DNA from: JASFHF01 sp050123335
GTDB lineage: Bacteria > Pseudomonadota > Gammaproteobacteria > UBA12402
Length of the DNA stretch: 56,513 bases
Assembly: GCA_050123335.1 (NCBI GenBank)
Contig: JASFHH010000008.1
Span: 1 to 56,513 of the forward strand
Reading direction: 5' to 3'
Shown: positions 42,743 through 50,568 of the stretch, one piece after another
Layout: every line of letters begins with the position of its first letter
How positions within the stretch are numbered: the stretch's first letter is position 1
Program-made: the position numbers and the translations under genes
Notes under the pieces: model-generated
The model's database searches: none
What the model saw: the letters and a program-made list of their open reading frames with translations, nothing else
What the model was told of the DNA's origin: nothing

Positions 42743-45274
42743 TTAATTCTCATTTTTTGCCAATACTGTCAAATTCATTTTTGCTGATGCTGCATTTCCG
42801 TCTTTATCTATTGATTCACCTTCGGCATTCCTGGCGCTGATATAAAACACGTATGGCGCATGTTGTTTTACATCCTTTAATTTGCCTTGCAAATAACCAT
42901 CTTTAATTGTTAACCCAAAATAATTTTTAATTTGATCTAACCCTTTGATGTCAACTTGCCCGTCTTGGCTTTTTGCTTCAATCTCCCAGCCATCAATCTT
43001 TGGACTTCCTACCGGCACTTCAAAATAATCTTCTAATGGAATTGGATTCATATATCTATCAACTTGCCCTGCTTTATCTCCTATATCTTTTAATTTGATC
43101 GGCGGACTCAAAATATCTAATTTAAAATTACTATCCGTTTTGCCAAATCTATTACTTGCGCTTATCGGAATGGTACGTTCTGTTTCGGTGGTTTTAGTTG
43201 GCGTACCGGTAATTGTTACTTTTTGGCTTGCTTGATCAAAATTTAATTTTAATCCATACTCACTTAAATCAGCTGTCACTGTATTTAAACTATATCCCGG
43301 CATTGACTTTATATACTGTGTTATATCTTCATTTACCGGCTTTTTGTATTCAAAAGTCAAAGTCGGAATCGTAATTGTCGGCTTAACTCCTACTATTATG
43401 GTGATTGGTAACGGCGGATTACATGGCAGAGTCGGAAAATATTCTTGAGGAATACATGGAGCAATGTAAGCAGTATGACGACCTACTGCTGATTGAGGTA
43501 TGCCTGCAGGTGCACTGTAAGTCAATATGTAATCATGATAATAAGGGAGAGGGGGATCCGGATAATACGGCTTTACTTCCACATGCGGCACAATTTTTAA
43601 ACTATCAAAACCAGTAAAAGCTTTACTCCAATCTAAATCACACTTATCCCACTCTACATTAACAATTATTTGATTATTATGCGTTTGCTCTTTCTTAACA
43701 AAACTTTGTTTACTATAAACCTGCCCTGCTGTTAGATATATCGTTATTGGATGATCGTAAAGATAATATGGGTTTGGAGCTGGCGGCCAACTAATTGGGT
43801 GCGGTCTTTCTACTTTCAAAACCAAACTCACCAGACTTAATGACGAAATTGCATTTGTATTCGCCGGCTCAAAACTTATTACAAATTTTTGGTCTACATC
43901 TTTTTTGGTAAAACTGTCCTGGTTGATGATTAATTTGCCGTCCTGGTATTTTAAATCATGTCCTTTAGGCAAGGTTTTTACATTGTATACAATTTTGTCG
44001 GCATCTTTATCATTTGTCTTGTCATTGATCCTACTTGCAAAATATTGTGCAACATCTATTTGTTTAGTTTCGCCTGGCTGAATTTTAATTGCATCTTCAT
44101 TATTCGCTGCTAATTTTGGTTGGGCGGAAGATGTTAAGTTTCTGATGCGTTGAATTCTTTCGTCTTTTAACGCTAACACTTGTTCCATTCTTACTGCAGG
44201 ATTAGATACCCAATCTCTTAAGCCGCTAATTCCTGTATCTGCTTTCGGAACTCCATATAACATCGGTTTCGCAGTCGGATTTCCGCCCCAAGTGTAAGCA
44301 AAGTTAACTCCTCCCTGGGTGTCGTTTCTGGTTCCAAGATTCCCTATTACTCTTTCGCCTAAAACTCCTAATTCTAAACTGCTTCCCGGAGCACTATTCA
44401 CTAGCCAGTCAACTTCTGCTTTGTAATCCTGATAAGGTTTTCTGTGACTTGCTAATAAATTAAATTTTATGTGATCATTAATTAATTGATCTAAACTAAC
44501 GGTTGCTCCTAAGCCGTCTTCATCTTTTTTGGTACTCAGATCATTTCGCATCTTATATGAAACATCATCATAGTCGGCTGCAATTCCGATTAAAGTTGCT
44601 GGTGTTGGTAATAAATGAACTCCTACGCTGGCGCTTTTGTCTACGCCTCCCGCTATTCTGCGGAAATCTCTAAAAATACTGCTTCCTGAAGTGTAATCTA
44701 TCGAAGGTAAATTCTTGCTGTTGGCTTTGCTGTAATAGGCATTTAGATTAATATCGTTAAATAATCCGTTCTTTATAAGATAAGCATAACTGCCGCCGAT
44801 CGCATTCTGATACATCCATTTTCTAATTTTACCTGTAACAAAATCAAAATCTAAATTCTGTGATAAGTTTTCTGCGGTAATTTTAAATAACTGATTAGCA
44901 GTTAGAGCATGTCCCCAAGTACCTGCAATGCGCCGTTGTTTGCCGCCTAAATCTAGTTCTAACAATGCTGCATCTTTTAAACCTAAAACTTGCGTATATG
45001 TTCCTTCAACAGTCATGCCAAATAATTTGCTGTAAACTGCCTGCAAGGAAAACGGGCCGTGCAGGCCAAACATATCATTGTTTAAGGTTAAAGTTTGGTC
45101 GTCAGAATCTTGAACCTGATTAACTGAATGATCATACGACGCAGGTTTTTGAAAAACAAAATGATCATGATTATCATTCGATGCAAAACTAATGCCGCAA
45201 AAAATTCCACAACAAAACAAAGATAAAATAAGAAATAATTTTAATGATAATTTAAAAACATTACGATACCACAT
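42743..45274 (-). CDS. Outer-membrane barrel protein with Ig-like repeats, possible partner of the RHS protein
   Basis: The 843-residue protein has a signal peptide (cleavage after about residue 32, GISFAS). Residues 50-340 hold alternating strands rich in Gly, Asn and Tyr, typical of a beta-barrel (DAALLELDLGGKQRRIAGTW, FNDINLNAYYSKANSKNLPS). A short helical linker follows (MEQVLALKDERIQRIRNL). After that come three or four Ig- or cadherin-like domains (for example AKPTLTFEY-type strands, and TVTADLSEYGLKLNFDQ). Barrel first and Ig domains after it recall inverse autotransporters (intimin, invasin), though no family signature is certain. It lies 243 bases upstream of the RHS gene on the same strand, so it may display or export it. 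Confidence 0.65.
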   Translation of the reverse strand: MWYRNVFKLSLKLFLILSLFCCGIFCGISFASNDNHDHFVFQKPASYDHSVNQVQDSDDQTLTLNNDMFGLHGPFSLQAVYSKLFGMTVEGTYTQVLGLKDAALLELDLGGKQRRIAGTWGHALTANQLFKITAENLSQNLDFDFVTGKIRKWMYQNAIGGSYAYLIKNGLFNDINLNAYYSKANSKNLPSIDYTSGSSIFRDFRRIAGGVDKSASVGVHLLPTPATLIGIAADYDDVSYKMRNDLSTKKDEDGLGATVSLDQLINDHIKFNLLASHRKPYQDYKAEVDWLVNSAPGSSLELGVLGERVIGNLGTRNDTQGGVNFAYTWGGNPTAKPMLYGVPKADTGISGLRDWVSNPAVRMEQVLALKDERIQRIRNLTSSAQPKLAANNEDAIKIQPGETKQIDVAQYFASRINDKTNDKDADKIVYNVKTLPKGHDLKYQDGKLIINQDSFTKKDVDQKFVISFEPANTNAISSLSLVSLVLKVERPHPISWPPAPNPYYLYDHPITIYLTAGQVYSKQSFVKKEQTHNNQIIVNVEWDKCDLDWSKAFTGFDSLKIVPHVEVKPYYPDPPLPYYHDYILTYSAPAGIPQSAVGRHTAYIAPCIPQEYFPTLPCNPPLPITIIVGVKPTITIPTLTFEYKKPVNEDITQYIKSMPGYSLNTVTADLSEYGLKLNFDQASQKVTITGTPTKTTETERTIPISASNRFGKTDSNFKLDILSPPIKLKDIGDKAGQVDRYMNPIPLEDYFEVPVGSPKIDGWEIEAKSQDGQVDIKGLDQIKNYFGLTIKDGYLQGKLKDVKQHAPYVFYISARNAEGESIDKDGNAASAKMNLTVLAKNEN

Positions 45275-45608
45275 TGGCCATCTTCCCTTAAAAACAGCTC
45301 ACCTGCTGATGACGCAAGTAACCATCAAGTTATTCTTATAAAAAAATTATAAAACTTGAGCCTCAGTGCTCGTAATTTTGAGTAAAACAAGATAGATCAT
45401 CGTGATCTTGAAGTTCTATGGCAAAACATAATACTCTAAAAATTAAAATTTAAAAGTGCGCGAACGGATGATTTTTTCGTAGGACATTTGATACATTATA
45501 AAATGATAATTAACGCCTGGCTTGCTCAAAACCTTAGCAAAATGATGTATTTTGTACTATATTTACCTTATAATATGAGAGAAATATCTTATAAATGGAT
45601 AAATAAAA
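45275..45608. other. Intergenic region between divergent genes, no gene seen
   Basis: This 334-base A/T-rich gap separates the divergent barrel and Lys-rich genes. I see no open frame with a ribosome site. A CAGC-AGGTGA-GCTG hairpin lies near 45300, just upstream of the barrel gene; it is too small to call. It must hold promoters for both genes. Confidence 0.6.
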
Positions 45609-47618
45609 ATGCCATATAAACAACAACCTAGCATAAAACAATCATATAAAAGCCAGTTTAGGGACGGCTTATTCATAAGCCCAAACAAACCTGTATACTC
45701 TATTGTGCGTAACCCTATGTCAGAAGCACCTCAGCATATGTGTGTTTATCTTGAGTTTTTAGAATTAAAAAAATTAAAAGATAAATCAACTATTATTTGG
45801 CAACCAACTATTTGGAAATTTGATTTAGTTAATACAAAAAATGATGAAAGCATTGTAAGAATGAATTTTAATGATCGTCATGATTTAGAAAGCCGGTTGT
45901 GGCAATTACGAAAATGGTTAGATAATTATAAAAATTCTAAAAATAAAGTTAAATGGTGGCAAAAGAAAGGCGCCGAAGGTTTTTATTGCCTGAAGCATTT
46001 CCTAAAAAATAACAAAAGAGGTATTATTTATACACTATCAGCTAAATCCCAAAAAGATTTCCAACATAATATTGAAAAAATGATAAGTGAATTAGAAAAA
46101 ATCGAAACCAAGTTCAAAAATTCCGTGGTTTCAATTACAGTAAATTATAAAAACAAGCTTAAAGCAAAAAAAGAAGTTGGTTCTAAAGAAATAAAAAGCA
46201 TCATAGATACTTTAGAAAGTTTTCAAAAACCAGCATTATTTACGTTTAATTTAAGAAAACTGGTAGAAATTAATACAAATTCAAGCGACTTGCAATTAAA
46301 AATAACAAAATTATTAAAAGAATTATACATCACAAATGTACTAGACCCCAACAAACTTAAAAATAAATTGAACCAAATAAACAAATGGGAATTAGAATAT
46401 TATTTTGATAAACTAAATGATAAATTTTTTAAAGATGGAAAAGTAAAAACAAAACTGGGTTTTGGCATCGAAAATAAATTACAATTGCTTTTTGATGAAT
46501 TAGAAAAAAAAGTCAACCATCAGAATACTAAAAATAGCACACACCCAAAAGTTACAGGGAAAAATAAAGAAGTAAAAAACCTAAAAACCTGCTCCAGCTT
46601 ATCTACCCACATAAATATGTCTAAAGCAAAAAAACTATTTGCGTGGGTTTTAGAACAAAAAATCAATCCACCTACGTATGAAGAGTTGCTAAAAAATGAT
46701 ATCTTTAATGAAAATTTTCGGCAGCCAAAACCATCAAGGAAAAGGAAAAAGAAAAAAACAAAAGAAAATTGTGCTTCACTCGCGCTTAAGTCATTAAAAA
46801 TAATTGGACATAAAATCCCAAGGAAAAATTATACATTTTTGGGATACATCACCCCTTCTAAATTACTTCCCATAAAAAACATATGGCACGGAATTAAAAG
46901 AAAATCAGATAATTTCTTGAAAAAAATAATACATTGGTTTACGGAAGTAGTTACAAAAATAAACTCCACTAATTACAAATTACCAAATAAAGATCGAGAC
47001 AACTACAATTTTATTCTTAAATATGCTACAAAACGCTTGAGAAAATATGTAAGCAGCAGAAGTTATTTTTTTGGGCTATTTAGCTCTGTATCCCGTAGCA
47101 GATCCAAAAAAATGCGTTTATTGCGTCAAGCAATTAATAAAATCACTCGAAATAAAAGTATAAGCCATATTGAAAAATACAAATTACTTTTTAAAAAAAT
47201 CAACGAAAATATCAAAAGCATCAAAGAAACAAATAGTCGATTGCGAAATGCATTGCAAGATATTAAATGTAAGATGTTGCGTAAATGCGATGATACAATA
47301 TTTGAAGATTTATGTAACAATGAAAAAGATTTGTTGTTTGAAAAAATAAAAAATAGCAAAACGCAATTACAATCAACAAATCTATCGGCAGATAATTGGA
47401 AAAAATATATGCCTAATTCATATGATTCTATATGCAAGCACTTATTAAAAAATAAATACTGGTTAACAAATAACAAAAAAACAAACCATAATGGTTTTCC
47501 GAAAAAAGAAACAATAAAAATAAAAGACCCAAATAAAACAAACCCCCAAAATAATCAACCGCAAAAAACCATGAAAGATGTTAGGGACATACCCAAAAAC
47601 GGAGTGAAATTGACTTAA
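45609..47618 (+). CDS. Unknown Lys/Asn-rich protein, possible effector
   Basis: The 669-residue protein is very basic and rich in Lys, Asn and Ile. No signal peptide, membrane segment or known motif is seen. Long helical segments, likely coiled coil, fill the second half (for example IEKYKLLFKKINENIKSIKE). The G+C content is lower than that of the core genes. The gene lies beside a secreted-toxin locus and next to a tRNA. It could be a secreted effector or host-interaction protein of the intracellular lifestyle, which is inference. Confidence 0.6.
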   Translation: MPYKQQPSIKQSYKSQFRDGLFISPNKPVYSIVRNPMSEAPQHMCVYLEFLELKKLKDKSTIIWQPTIWKFDLVNTKNDESIVRMNFNDRHDLESRLWQLRKWLDNYKNSKNKVKWWQKKGAEGFYCLKHFLKNNKRGIIYTLSAKSQKDFQHNIEKMISELEKIETKFKNSVVSITVNYKNKLKAKKEVGSKEIKSIIDTLESFQKPALFTFNLRKLVEINTNSSDLQLKITKLLKELYITNVLDPNKLKNKLNQINKWELEYYFDKLNDKFFKDGKVKTKLGFGIENKLQLLFDELEKKVNHQNTKNSTHPKVTGKNKEVKNLKTCSSLSTHINMSKAKKLFAWVLEQKINPPTYEELLKNDIFNENFRQPKPSRKRKKKKTKENCASLALKSLKIIGHKIPRKNYTFLGYITPSKLLPIKNIWHGIKRKSDNFLKKIIHWFTEVVTKINSTNYKLPNKDRDNYNFILKYATKRLRKYVSSRSYFFGLFSSVSRSRSKKMRLLRQAINKITRNKSISHIEKYKLLFKKINENIKSIKETNSRLRNALQDIKCKMLRKCDDTIFEDLCNNEKDLLFEKIKNSKTQLQSTNLSADNWKKYMPNSYDSICKHLLKNKYWLTNNKKTNHNGFPKKETIKIKDPNKTNPQNNQPQKTMKDVRDIPKNGVKLT

Positions 47619-47654
47619 AATTTAACCGGAGGCGATAACATCTTGATTTTAATA

Positions 47655-47727
47655 TGGGTGCTGCAGGGCTCGAACCTGCGACATCCGCCTTGTAAGGGCG
47701 ACGCTCTACCAACTGAGCTAAGCACCC
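47655..47727 (-). tRNA. tRNA-Val (anticodon UAC)
   Basis: The minus strand folds into a full cloverleaf. The acceptor stem is GGGTGCT/AGCACCC, the D arm GCTC-AGTTGGTA-GAGC, and the anticodon stem TCGCC/GGCGG holds loop CTTACAA with anticodon TAC. The T arm is GCAGG-TTCGAGC-CCTGC. Length is 73 with the discriminator A. CCA is not encoded. The position near hupB is common in gammaproteobacteria. Confidence 0.95.
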
Positions 47728-47749
47728 AATTAAATTGGGATAGAACTAA

Positions 47750-47784
47750 GAACAAAACCCCTAAAAACTTACTTGTTAGGGGTT
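47750..47784 (-). terminator. Rho-independent terminator of hupB
   Basis: On the minus strand, AACCCCTAA and its complement TTAGGGGTT (47756-47764 and 47776-47784) form a 9-base-pair stem with an 11-base loop. A T-rich tract (TTTTGTTCTT) follows downstream toward tRNA-Val. It starts 16 bases after the hupB stop. Confidence 0.8.
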
Positions 47785-47799
47785 CAATTATATAAAAAA

Positions 47800-48078
47800 T
47801 TATTCGTTAACTTCTTCTTTGGTCTTCTTACCAGCTTTAAATACCAATGCTTTGGTAGCGGCGATTTGGATCTTCTCACCTGTACGTGGGTTAATACCGG
47901 TTCTAGCTTTACGCTCAGAAATTCTAAAGGTACCGAAGCCAACCAAAGTAACTGGTCCTTGCTTGACGCCTTTCACAATATCGCCTATCAATATTTCATA
48001 AGCTCTTTCTGCCGCAGCTTTGGTTATCCCTGCCCCTTCTGCCATTGATTCAATAATTTCAGCTTTTGTTATACCCAT
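47800..48078 (-). CDS. hupB: DNA-binding protein HU
   Basis: The protein is 92 residues from the ATG at 48078, with GAGG upstream; the open frame to 48126 is non-coding leader. MGITKAEIIESMAEGAGITK is the N-terminus and the DNA-binding arm signature is GINPRTGEKIQIAA. HU bends and compacts DNA. It usually follows lon, but here two other genes and a small ORF intervene. Promoter and terminator are both visible. Confidence 0.95.
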   Translation of the reverse strand: MGITKAEIIESMAEGAGITKAAAERAYEILIGDIVKGVKQGPVTLVGFGTFRISERKARTGINPRTGEKIQIAATKALVFKAGKKTKEEVNE

Positions 48079-48114
48079 AAAATAATCCTCATATATTTGT
48101 TCATAAATTGAGCT

Positions 48115-48194
48115 ATTAACGCGCATTAGCGTTATTACATAAACTAGCCTAAGCCAGAAGTAGACTTATACCAATAGCATCAAACAACTGTCAA
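48115..48194 (-). promoter_or_regulatory. hupB promoter with inverted repeat in the leader
   Basis: On the minus strand TTGACA (48194-48189) and TATAAG (48170-48165) are 18 bases apart, near consensus. Transcription would start near 48157, giving a leader of about 80 bases. An inverted repeat in the leader (48115-48135, ATTAACGC then GCGTTAT) may be a protein site or hairpin. Confidence 0.65.
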
Positions 48195-48212
48195 GTAAGA
48201 GTTATGTTTTTT

Positions 48213-48242
48213 TTGCATCCTCTAAAAAATACGTGCTAGACT
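48213..48242 (+). promoter_or_regulatory. Probable promoter of the PagL-fusion gene
   Basis: TTGCAT (48213-48218) and TAGACT (48237-48242) are 18 bases apart. They would give a very short leader before the GGAGG at 48252-48256. The match is moderate. Confidence 0.4.
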
Positions 48243-48261
48243 ATTAATATTGGAGGCTAGA

Positions 48262-49347
48262 ATGTCAAGGACGGTATTCAACTCAACGCTCTGGTTGCTT
48301 AGCTTATGTTTAATCACTACTACAGCTAAAGCAGGAAGCTTATATCTCGGTGGAGCTTTAGGTTACAGCCCAATCAACTATAACTCATATACTAGACCTT
48401 TCAAACTCAAACAAAACAAATTTTCCCAGCAATTACGACTTGGTTATGATTCTGCTACAAATTTTGGAGCTGAATTCGGTATTATCTATAAAACTAATGC
48501 TCATGTAACCGATCAAAACAATAACAAACATGAATTTTCGCATAATTTAATCTATTTAGACGGCAAATATTTAATGCCGATCTCACAAAAAATCGCTTTA
48601 AGTTTAATGGCTGGCATTAGCTATGTTGCGCGCAAAGGTGTTGACATAAATTCTACTCAGATACTGCCAACAGGAAATTATGCTGCAATACCAAATTATG
48701 GCATAGGATTAGTATATCATTTTGCTGCCAACTGGGATGCTACAATTAATTTATTAAGAGCCGCCAAAAAAACCAATCAAAAATTGCCCTACACTAACAG
48801 CATAACCGCCGGCGTTAATTATCATTTAAACCGATTTTTTGAAACCATCAAAAAAGATCAAACACAAAATAAAAATAAAATATTTGCTGGATTTTACGAT
48901 AAAAAAATCCTACATGCATCTCTCCTTACTCACAACCCAGCAAATAGTGGATGGATGATTGGCTATCTGCATAACTTATTTACTAAAAAATTCCTTTCCA
49001 TGTATGCTGGATTAAATTTAGCGCAGTGGAAAGCACCGAACTCTTTATTCGCTGCTTCTGCTTTTCTTGAAGTACGCTTATGGCTGTTGCGCACAAAATA
49101 CTTTAATCCATACATTAATGGCAGCATTGCTGGACCAACTTTAATAAATCGTGATCATGTATATGGTAAAGATCTCGGTGGATATGCAATATGGCAAGAT
49201 TATGGCGGTATTGGCGCAGAAATCGGTAAAAATCATATGATAGACATTGCTTTACGTGTACAACATTATTCCAATGGCGATTTTTTTGCCCGCAATCCTG
49301 GTTTTGATGTGCCTATTATATTAACTGTTGGAATCAAATTACCTTGA
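48262..49347 (+). CDS. Two-barrel outer-membrane protein with C-terminal PagL-type lipid A deacylase
   Basis: The start is the ATG at 48262, five bases after GGAGG (a TTG at 48250 would add four residues). The 361-residue protein has a signal peptide ending TTTAKA. Residues 25-190 look like an OmpA/OmpW-type eight-strand barrel (SLYLGGALGYSPINY). Residues 205-361 match PagL, with the catalytic His-Ser in LRVQHYSNGDFFARNPGFD near the C-terminus. PagL removes the 3-O-acyl chain from lipid A in the outer membrane. The two-domain layout is unusual. It is inserted between hupB and lon. Confidence 0.8.
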   Translation: MSRTVFNSTLWLLSLCLITTTAKAGSLYLGGALGYSPINYNSYTRPFKLKQNKFSQQLRLGYDSATNFGAEFGIIYKTNAHVTDQNNNKHEFSHNLIYLDGKYLMPISQKIALSLMAGISYVARKGVDINSTQILPTGNYAAIPNYGIGLVYHFAANWDATINLLRAAKKTNQKLPYTNSITAGVNYHLNRFFETIKKDQTQNKNKIFAGFYDKKILHASLLTHNPANSGWMIGYLHNLFTKKFLSMYAGLNLAQWKAPNSLFAASAFLEVRLWLLRTKYFNPYINGSIAGPTLINRDHVYGKDLGGYAIWQDYGGIGAEIGKNHMIDIALRVQHYSNGDFFARNPGFDVPIILTVGIKLP

Positions 49348-49522
49348 TTTAGATCATGATTTTTTGTTGTATACAGAGCAAAAACCCCTCTTTTCTTGTT
49401 TTTGCTAAGAAAGCCTTAAGAATCAGCTGCTATTATTTACTATAATAATATATCATCAATGAATGTAAGATATTAAATAAAAACAAAAAATCAAACCAAC
49501 ATACCCATGAGAAAATAATACG

Positions 49523-49990
49523 ATGTCATATTATAAAATTTTCAAGAAAACAAAGAAAATAGTTAAAAACTATAAACTTTGTGGCACTGTTATGAAAGGA
49601 TTAGGAGAAGCTCGTAAATTAGGATGCCCGACCGCGAATATTACTACGAAAAAACAACCTTTTAGTGGAATATTTACTGCTTTAGTAACACTGAACGGAA
49701 AAAAATTTCCCGGTTTGGTGTTTAGTGGCATCAGGCATTCGCATGACAAAAAATTAGTAACTGAAGTTCATATTTTAAACGGTTTTAAAAAAATGATTTA
49801 TGGTGAAAAAATCGAAGTTGTACTCAAAATAAAATTACGTGATAACATGAAATTCTTTGATAAAGAAGGAAAGTTTGATCTATCAGCACTAAAAAATCAA
49901 ATTAAAAAAGACATTGAAAATGCTAATAAATACTGGAAAAATAGTAGTTTTTCCGTTAAAAACAATCATATAATATCGTTGAACAAATAG
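49523..49990 (+). CDS. Stand-alone riboflavin-kinase-like protein
   Basis: The 155-residue protein resembles the C-terminal riboflavin kinase domain of RibF: GTVMKGLGEARKLGCPTANI (substrate loop), then FSGIFTALVTLNGKKFPGLV, VEVH-like EVHILNGF, and LRDNMKFF near residue 110. RibF has an N-terminal FAD synthase domain, absent here. The product would make FMN only. The family Asn in PTANI is kept. Weak ribosome site and extra Lys-rich ends suggest divergence. Its host-linked role is unknown. Confidence 0.78.
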   Translation: MSYYKIFKKTKKIVKNYKLCGTVMKGLGEARKLGCPTANITTKKQPFSGIFTALVTLNGKKFPGLVFSGIRHSHDKKLVTEVHILNGFKKMIYGEKIEVVLKIKLRDNMKFFDKEGKFDLSALKNQIKKDIENANKYWKNSSFSVKNNHIISLNK

Positions 49991-50092
49991 TTGTAGCACA
50001 TCTCACAAAAAAACATTATCACATGCGTAGATATTGTGTTACGCATGCAGCATTATTCTAATAGCAATATACAATTTTAGTGAACACTCTCT

Positions 50093-50209
50093 TTATTTAT
50101 GCTTATGCGCTTCAAAGTAACAAAGCACTACAAGACTTATCAATGTAATTACATCTAAACAAATACTAAGCCACACTACACTAATATTTGGGGATGGAAT
50201 GATTAACAT
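50093..50209 (-). CDS. Probable 38-residue single-span membrane peptide
   Basis: A short frame starts at the ATG at 50209, seven bases after a perfect AGGAGG (50222-50217), and ends at TAA 50095-50093. It reads MLIIPSPNISVVWLSICLDV, then ITLISLVVLCYFEAHKHK. About 24 residues form one membrane span and the end is basic. It lies in a 578-base gap between the riboflavin-kinase-like gene and lon. The strong ribosome site is the main evidence; no homologue was checked. Confidence 0.5.
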   Translation of the reverse strand: MLIIPSPNISVVWLSICLDVITLISLVVLCYFEAHKHK

Positions 50210-50294
50210 GACATAACCTCCTGTGTTAAAAACAAACATAAACAACTGCTGTTTTCATTGCCTTCGAGGTTTTTGTAATTGTTATCTAAAGTAA

Positions 50295-50335
50295 CGTGAG
50301 TTATAGAGTTACGTAATCCTTATCCATAACTCGCG
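50295..50335. repeat. Inverted repeat upstream of the small ORF
   Basis: CGTGAGTTAT (50295-50304) and ATAACTCGCG (50326-50335) are complements with one mismatch, 21 bases apart. It lies 86 bases before the small ORF, where its promoter would be. It may be an operator or hairpin. The remainder of the 49991-50568 gap is A/T-rich without other signals I can support. Confidence 0.4.
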
Positions 50336-50568
50336 CTAAAGTAATCACAAATTAAGTTATCAAGCACATACTGTCAACATAAATCTTAGCGCTTTTATTG
50401 TTCATATTATTTGCGCAACAAATTTATCACAATTAATTAAAAGGTTATAAATAAGTTTGATTTTTTATCGATAGTTTCCTAAAAAATAAACTATGTTTTA
50501 TATTAGGTAAAAATAGCAAAGCTCTTACAATCTTAAAATACAGTATCGAAATCAAGCGGAACTAATCC

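Noticed and set aside
45275..45345. Possible riboswitch-like leader upstream of the barrel gene
   Set aside because: GGTTACTTGCGTCATCAGC and a short CAGC/GCTG hairpin gave a passing likeness to a c-di-GMP-type leader, but the conserved core and stems are absent.
47655..47727. Attachment site at tRNA-Val for an integrated island
   Set aside because: The island ends near this tRNA, but I see no integrase and no direct repeat of the tRNA 3' end on the other side.
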